Of a stretch of DNA of 44,211 nucleotides, positions 40,801 to 44,211 are shown one piece after another. The translations under genes and the position numbers were made by a program. Below the pieces are notes generated by a model. That model saw only the letters and a program-made list of their open reading frames with translations, had not been told where the DNA came from and searched no databases. Where the stretch lies: the NCBI GenBank assembly GCA_902362455.1, contig CABIWJ010000014.1, positions 1 through 44,211 on the forward strand, read 5' to 3'. Numbering within the stretch: the first letter of the stretch is position 1; the number at the start of each line of letters is the position of its first letter. This DNA comes from Eubacteriaceae bacterium (GTDB taxonomy: Bacteria; Bacillota; Clostridia; Lachnospirales; Lachnospiraceae).

Positions 40801-41835
40801 AAGATTACCGCAACGGCAGGTATCGGTGGAACAATCTCTCCCGGTGGCACGACAACGGTATCTGCCGCAGGTCAGCTTACATATACAATCAAGGCGAACG
40901 AAGGATATTATATTGCGGACGTAAAGGTGGATGGTTCGGAAGTGACAGCAACCACAAGCTACACCTTTAGTGATGTGAATACTGATCACACCATAGAAGT
41001 TACCTTTAAACAGGAAAGCCAGACACCGGATGTGCCGGATGTGATTGCACCAAGCATAACCACACAGCCTGGCAATGCGACAGTGAAGGTAGGTGAGACT
41101 GCGTCCTTTACCATAGCAGCAAGCGGTACAGATCTTACCTATCAGTGGCAGATAGACAGAAATGATGGGAAAGGATGGGTAAACATTGACGGTGCAACGG
41201 CAACGAGCTATACCACATCCACAGTCAATATAAGCTGCAACGGATTTAAGTATAAGTGTGTTGTTTCAAACAACGCAGGAAACGTAGAGAGTAATTCTGC
41301 AACATTGACCGTACAGGATGCGGGCGGTTCCGATAATCCTGACACACCGAATAACACCTATCAGATTATTGATGGAGCAAACAGTAGTTGGACGCATGAC
41401 AGTGATGGTAATATCACCATCCGGGGTAACGGAGACTTCTCCAAGTTTACCGGAGTTAAGGTGGACGGAAATTTGATAGACAAGAGCAACTACACTGCAA
41501 AGGAAGGCTCTACCATTATCACACTGAAAGCTTCCTACCTGAATACACTTTCGGCAGGAACCCATACAGTTGAAATCCTGTGGACGGATGATTCTGCAAG
41601 CACCACATTTACCATCAAAGCAAATACCTCTGATAACAGTAATAACAACCAGAATGATAACAACAATAGCGATTCCTCTGATGACAAGCCATCGAGTGGA
41701 ACTGATAAGAAGGATGTGACTGCACCTAAAACCGGGGACAACACACCGATTGTATGGCTGTTTATACTGTCAATTCTTTCCGGAACGGGATTGATTATTA
41801 CCGTAAAGAAACGCAGAGAAAATTTGAATTCATAG
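37807..41835 (+). CDS. Wall-anchored M64 (IgA peptidase-like) metalloprotease, multidomain
   Basis: The 1342-residue protein has a signal peptide (residues 1-31, core VSLLLAVILVLCPLQV) and a DUF6273-like domain (about 45-295, ending GYYGVRPAFYLN). The peptidase M64 domain follows, with HELGHGLFHLGDEY at residues 544-557 as the zinc site. Then come a MucBP-like unit (about 835-895), an aromatic beta unit (900-985), a GGTISPGG-type repeat domain (990-1070), an Ig-like domain (1075-1170), an X2-like domain (1180-1275), an Asn/Asp/Ser-rich stalk, and the sorting signal APKTGD (1306) with hydrophobic span and KKRREN tail. It probably cleaves host or dietary glycoproteins at the cell surface; the substrate is unknown. 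A 24-bp tandem repeat lies just after the signal peptide. Confidence 0.88.
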   Translation: MNIIKHKYGKRTVSLLLAVILVLCPLQVRAADNKPTIEADNKPTIEIGNYIQMGTYGGVPIVWRCVAKDSNGPLMLSDRVLCDYMPYDAKTNKNAETGSHRRNSWRDNFGSNHWRDSNIRSWLNSNAEAGKVKWLCGNPPTEDSVYPKTAAYDQKEGFLRSFRSDELGAIRTVKQRSIVSHPEYTAGYIDAAGVDLPYNTTIDTVADGYDSAHYEYIWDRVFLLDVQQLKTVNDNLNGYHIAKNRSGVAWNYWLRTPITTCNHDMRFVTPQGNILRDAPYKGYYGVRPAFYLNTENYTVSSGTGQSAQDPYVVSAPDAPDDSIGISGAVREDVNGDWNVNTDEYLQLEMSTLYTEDPAYANVTVPVYTIQKPRSDKENMVIVYCAEGYTKSQQKQFVEDVKKLWGEVLQIEPYRSMADRFNVYALCTASVDGYGGTSTFFAATAKGGISTNKGNWRNHVLERIIGPAFIEKIHDAHIPNETHPNENTMDHNYRQYDYVYENINQFVVLANSGEYFGGSHDNKQYGIHYIVASARNAYSAFTQRHELGHGLFHLGDEYNYSTVPVDEWNYTTSLNMTATKDPKKVKWKQLLGFRNTYTCPHLDYYPYTYNSSRDCLMRETFQNDFCDVCKLQGIKVMSQLITNPPALYVAVPEVKKYIGDYRNPTKDPSAFEAANSSAYASYQNDRNSRLLSGGSKNSFDYSSMKGQQVELRTIIQNLSNTQAKTVTLRLWVEHSNGEKAVTTDGEQVFTTQEFDIPVWKEKSKFWTKGALDYEGSDFNSGLVNCSLVYTIPENAILQSGDTIGFEIVDHATGEVLADDDTEQQRYVNVTIQYQLEDGTDVPNTMPTTFTVPVGKKVDWQPPQELHGYTFVKAEGMENAVPNSGMTIRYIYKRSEERPEPPVTKNYTVQYNWGSVFPTGATLPLNSSSYSSVQQAKAAVDKKYTSTTRIQAQKDGKNGTWAFSGWDAGNLNGTTVVFRGSWSFTADTAPITPPSGTASYKITATAGIGGTISPGGTTTVSAAGQLTYTIKANEGYYIADVKVDGSEVTATTSYTFSDVNTDHTIEVTFKQESQTPDVPDVIAPSITTQPGNATVKVGETASFTIAASGTDLTYQWQIDRNDGKGWVNIDGATATSYTTSTVNISCNGFKYKCVVSNNAGNVESNSATLTVQDAGGSDNPDTPNNTYQIIDGANSSWTHDSDGNITIRGNGDFSKFTGVKVDGNLIDKSNYTAKEGSTIITLKASYLNTLSAGTHTVEILWTDDSASTTFTIKANTSDNSNNNQNDNNNSDSSDDKPSSGTDKKDVTAPKTGDNTPIVWLFILSILSGTGLIITVKKRRENLNS
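37897..37944 (+). repeat. 24-bp perfect tandem duplication in the M64 gene
   Basis: The unit at 37897-37920 (starting GCAGATAACAAGCC) is repeated at 37921-37944 with one base different at the end. It duplicates the peptide ADNKPTIE right after the signal peptidase region. It is in frame and could vary by slippage. Confidence 0.9.
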
Positions 41836-41857
41836 AAACGATCGTTAAAAAATGAAA

Positions 41858-41906
41858 CGAAAAAATAACCATGGAGAAGGCGGGCATGTATGCCCGTCTT
41901 TTCGTT
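41858..41906 (+). terminator. Terminator of the M64 gene and intron target hairpin
   Basis: CGGGCA-TGTA-TGCCCG (41881-41896) extends to GGCGGGCA/TGCCCGTC, followed by TTTT. An outer AAACGAAAA/TTTTCGTTT pairing flanks it. The group II intron begins within a few bases of the T-tract, as expected for group IIC elements, which insert behind terminator hairpins. Confidence 0.85.
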
Positions 41907-43759
41907 TGCGCGCCATGGGCGCGCTCTCGCAGGTGAAAGTCCTGAACATGCCCAGGTAGTGGGAAATGTATAGCTGAACAGCAAGGGTGTCCATCGTGAG
42001 GTGGAATCTGAAGGAAGCTGTAGGCAAATCCTTGGTCCGACGGACAGAAATCGCATATGAGGCTAGGCTTCGAGAGATAAGCTGGCGAAAGACAGCAAAG
42101 TCTAATAACTACCACATTTGTAGAAGCAGAGTAAATGCGGCGGATTTATGAGGAGAAAGAGCGTGAACCTTAAGCGTGGAGGTCTCACAGAGGTTTCATT
42201 TGCCTAGTAACAACGAACTGTGAGAAGTCAGCAGAGCCCATAGTAGTGAAGAAGTTTCTGTAATGGAAATGGAGCAAAGGGGCGAACAATCAATAAGTTT
42301 GAGTATATCTCGTATTGCAGAAATGGCAACATCTGCCGTAACCAATCGGGTAAAAGGTGGTCAAATCAAGCGAGACGGAAAGGAAAGAATGCATGAACAC
42401 AAGTAGTCTAATAGAGCAGATACTTTCTAGCGATAACCTCAACAGAGCATATCTGCAAGTCGTACGAAATAAAGGTGCAGAGGGTGTGGACGGAATGAAA
42501 TACACAGAACTTAAAGAACACCTTGTAAAGAACGGCGAAATCATCAAGGAACAGTTGAGGACAAGAAAGTATAAGCCTCAGCCAGTACGAAGAGTGGAGA
42601 TACCAAAGCCTGATGGCGGTGTCAGAAACCTAGGAGTACCAACAGTAACAGACAGATTCGTACAACAGGCCATTGCACAGGTACTTACACCAATCTACGA
42701 GGAACAATTCCATGCCCACAGTTATGGATTTAGACCAAATAGATGTGCACAGCAAGCAATCCTAACAGCGTTAGACATGATGAATGATGGTAATGATTGG
42801 ATTGTAGACATTGACTTGGAAAAGTTCTTTGACACAGTGAATCATGACAAACTTATGACCATTATCGGTAGAACTATCAAAGATGGAGATGTCATCTCTA
42901 TCGTTAGAAAATATCTTGTCAGTGGAATCGTGATTGACGATGAGTATGAGGATTCTATAGTGGGAACACCACAAGGTGGAAACCTTTCGCCTCTTCTGGC
43001 GAATATTATGCTGAATGAACTAGATATGGAAATGGAGACCAGAGGGCTAAACTTTGTACGTTACGCAGACGACTGTATCATTATGGTCAGAAGTGAAATG
43101 TCTGCCAATCGAGTTATGAGGAATATCTCACGATTTATTGAAGAAAAACTAGGACTTAAGGTCAACATGACTAAAAGCAAAGTAGACAGACCAGATGGAC
43201 TTAAATATCTTGGTTTTGGATTCTTTTTCGACACGCAAGCACAACAATACAAGGCAAGACCACATGCAAAATCAATAGCTAAGCTCAAAACGAAAATGAA
43301 ATGGCTCACGAGAAGAAACTGGAGTGTCAGCAATCGCTATAAGATTGAAAAGATTAACCAGCTAACCCGTGGATGGATCAATTATTTCGGAATTGGTTAT
43401 ATGAAGTGGTTATGCAAAGATATGGATGCGCTAATTCGTAGAAGATTGCGTATGTGTATCTGGGTGCATTGGAAAACCCCACAAAATCGTGCGAAAAACC
43501 TAATGAAGTTAGGAATGTATAGTAAGAAGGCTTATGCAATAGCATACAGTGGTGCACGGGTAGCTCGATTAAGTGAAGGTGCGCTAAACTATGTAATTAC
43601 CAATAAGAGACTAGCCTCATTTGGCTTGGTCTCAATGTATGACTACTATACCGAGAGGTTTGTTAAATGTTAAGTTGATTGAACCGCCGTGTACCGAACG
43701 GTACGCACGGTGGTGTGAGAGGTCGGCTAATCAACTAATGATTAGCCTCCTACTCGATT
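41904..43759 (+). mobile_element. Complete group IIC intron B
   Basis: The 5' end lies within about 41904-41911, where a GCGCGCC/GGCGCGC hairpin begins domain I. The RNA scaffold runs to 42392, the maturase gene fills domain IV, and domains V-VI occupy 43674-43759, ending CTCCTACTCGATT. It sits behind the terminator of the M64 gene. Its 3' 86 bases are identical to bases 1-86 of the window, so at least two copies of this intron exist in the genome. It appears intact. Confidence 0.88.
42393..43673 (+). CDS. ltrA: Group IIC intron maturase/reverse transcriptase, MarathonRT-like
   Basis: The 426-residue protein starts at ATG 42393 (AAGGAA upstream; an open extension to 42357 lacks a site). From memory it is very similar to the E. 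rectale E.r.I2 maturase (MarathonRT): ILSSDNLNRAYLQVVRNKGA, RRVEIPKPDGGVRNLGVPTV, VDIDLEKFFDTVNHDKL with the first catalytic Asp, VGTPQGGNLSPLLANIMLNE, and YADD at residues 224-227. The thumb/maturase region contains RRRLRMCIWVHWKTPQNRAK. There is no endonuclease domain. Divergence from that protein seems greatest after about residue 285. It reverse-transcribes and splices its intron, and all catalytic residues are present. Confidence 0.95.
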   Translation: MNTSSLIEQILSSDNLNRAYLQVVRNKGAEGVDGMKYTELKEHLVKNGEIIKEQLRTRKYKPQPVRRVEIPKPDGGVRNLGVPTVTDRFVQQAIAQVLTPIYEEQFHAHSYGFRPNRCAQQAILTALDMMNDGNDWIVDIDLEKFFDTVNHDKLMTIIGRTIKDGDVISIVRKYLVSGIVIDDEYEDSIVGTPQGGNLSPLLANIMLNELDMEMETRGLNFVRYADDCIIMVRSEMSANRVMRNISRFIEEKLGLKVNMTKSKVDRPDGLKYLGFGFFFDTQAQQYKARPHAKSIAKLKTKMKWLTRRNWSVSNRYKIEKINQLTRGWINYFGIGYMKWLCKDMDALIRRRLRMCIWVHWKTPQNRAKNLMKLGMYSKKAYAIAYSGARVARLSEGALNYVITNKRLASFGLVSMYDYYTERFVKC

Positions 43760-44211
43760 TCAAAGAAAACACAACAGGGAGTGTACGCTGCGGAAGAGGC
43801 GAAAGAAAATATTGGATATCGCAGTATTTATCAAGGTCACCGTAAACGCACCAGTTCTCACCGCCGACCGAGCCGTTGACCGAAGTCATACCCGGCAGAC
43901 AGATATTCATTTCCTTGGTAGGATCATAGGCTTTCACGGTGATGTAGATATGGGCGAACATGGCGGTGGATGCTTCGCGGGTGGAGTAATCATCGCCTTT
44001 TTCCAAGTCGATATCCACACCGCTGCACCAAGGGTACTTTTCCATGATGCGGACGAGTTCGGAGCAGAATTTATCCTGTGCGCCGTCCGTATTGTCGCGC
44101 AGTGCTTTGAAGATGGAGTTTGCAACGTCATTGGCAACGGTAAGCAGCCAACGGATGTGGGGCCATTTGTTGATGTAGGTCAGCATATTGCTGATAGCAA
44201 CACCGCTCTCG
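43760..44211 (-). pseudogene. Fragment of a phage-type GH18-like glycosidase, running off the window
   Basis: On the minus strand the frame is open from the window edge. It reads SGVAISNMLTYINKWPHIRW, LLTVANDVANSIFKALRDN, then YPWCSGVDIDLEKGDDYST, which carries the GH18 motif D-x-D-x-E. The middle part reads MFAHIYITVKAYDPTKEMNI and ENWCVYGDLDKYCDI. This matches the GH18-like proteins of Firmicutes prophage tails. After CDI, at about 43814, homology as I know it (a MTYG-type strand) stops, and the frame runs through unrelated bases into intron B, ending at 43731. So the 3' half is missing. Bases 43760-43814 come from elsewhere. Confidence 0.7.

Noticed and set aside
1..44211. CRISPR array or tRNA/rRNA genes
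   Set aside because: No regularly spaced repeat cluster, no cloverleaf with CCA-proximal motifs and no ribosomal RNA signature were seen on either strand.

Overview
The window looks like a gut Lachnospiraceae (Clostridia, Bacillota) chromosome, close to the Agathobacter/Eubacterium rectale, Roseburia or Blautia groups. It is AT-rich with strong AGGAGG-type ribosome sites. It carries anaerobe oxygen-defence genes (rubrerythrin, superoxide reductase, rubredoxins), a bile-salt-hydrolase-like enzyme, Lachnospiraceae-type mobile-element genes, and a group II intron maturase that I recognise as very close to the E. rectale enzyme known as MarathonRT. No rRNA, tRNA or CRISPR array was seen.

Layout. 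1-1987: two group II introns, apparently one nested in the 5' part of the other. 1994-4485: a LytTR regulator and truncated conjugative-element genes (tandem SpoVG domains, a DUF6674-like gene). At about 4414 the latter is fused to a 5'-truncated CoA-disulfide reductase-rhodanese gene. 5791-8951: a Crp/Fnr regulator divergent from a DUF134-NifX-like fusion, small membrane proteins, a Bcp peroxidase and YaaA. 9000-13536: a PerR-controlled oxidative-stress cluster made of perR, a four-domain flavin reductase-rubredoxin-rubrerythrin-rubredoxin protein, L-lactate dehydrogenase, desulfoferrodoxin, rubredoxin and an HD-GYP protein. A hemerythrin, an orphan RNA polymerase alpha-CTD-like protein and a tRNA-binding protein follow. 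15539-22120: a phospholipid block (cardiolipin synthase, a second PLD protein, a two-component system, an FUSC-like membrane protein, a CDP-alcohol phosphatidyltransferase). 22245-25921: a 19-bp direct repeat bounds an IS4 remnant, a second cls remnant, a choloylglycine hydrolase and FtsH.

25996-35795 is accessory DNA: an IS30 element, then an island in which an XRE-S24 (LexA/UmuD-like) repressor faces a Y-family polymerase across a perfect 14-bp palindrome. The polymerase operon continues with a LexA DNA-binding domain lacking its protease half, a Com-like zinc ribbon, XRE regulators, two degenerate resolvase-like proteins, a MazF-like protein, DUF6462 and ribbon-helix-helix proteins and a tyrosine integrase. 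35833-37509 holds remnants of a second conjugative element (another DUF6462 pair, a Cna-B adhesin piece, an XRE regulator, a cut DUF5688 gene). 37807-41835 encodes a 1342-residue cell-wall-anchored M64 metallopeptidase. A complete group IIC intron sits directly behind its terminator, followed by a fragment of a phage-type GH18 protein that runs off the right edge.

The backbone suggests an oxygen- and peroxide-responsive anaerobe with envelope-lipid remodelling. The accessory half suggests repeated arrival and partial deletion of integrative elements, with one element keeping an SOS-like mutagenesis switch. All family calls are from sequence reading only; no database search was run.
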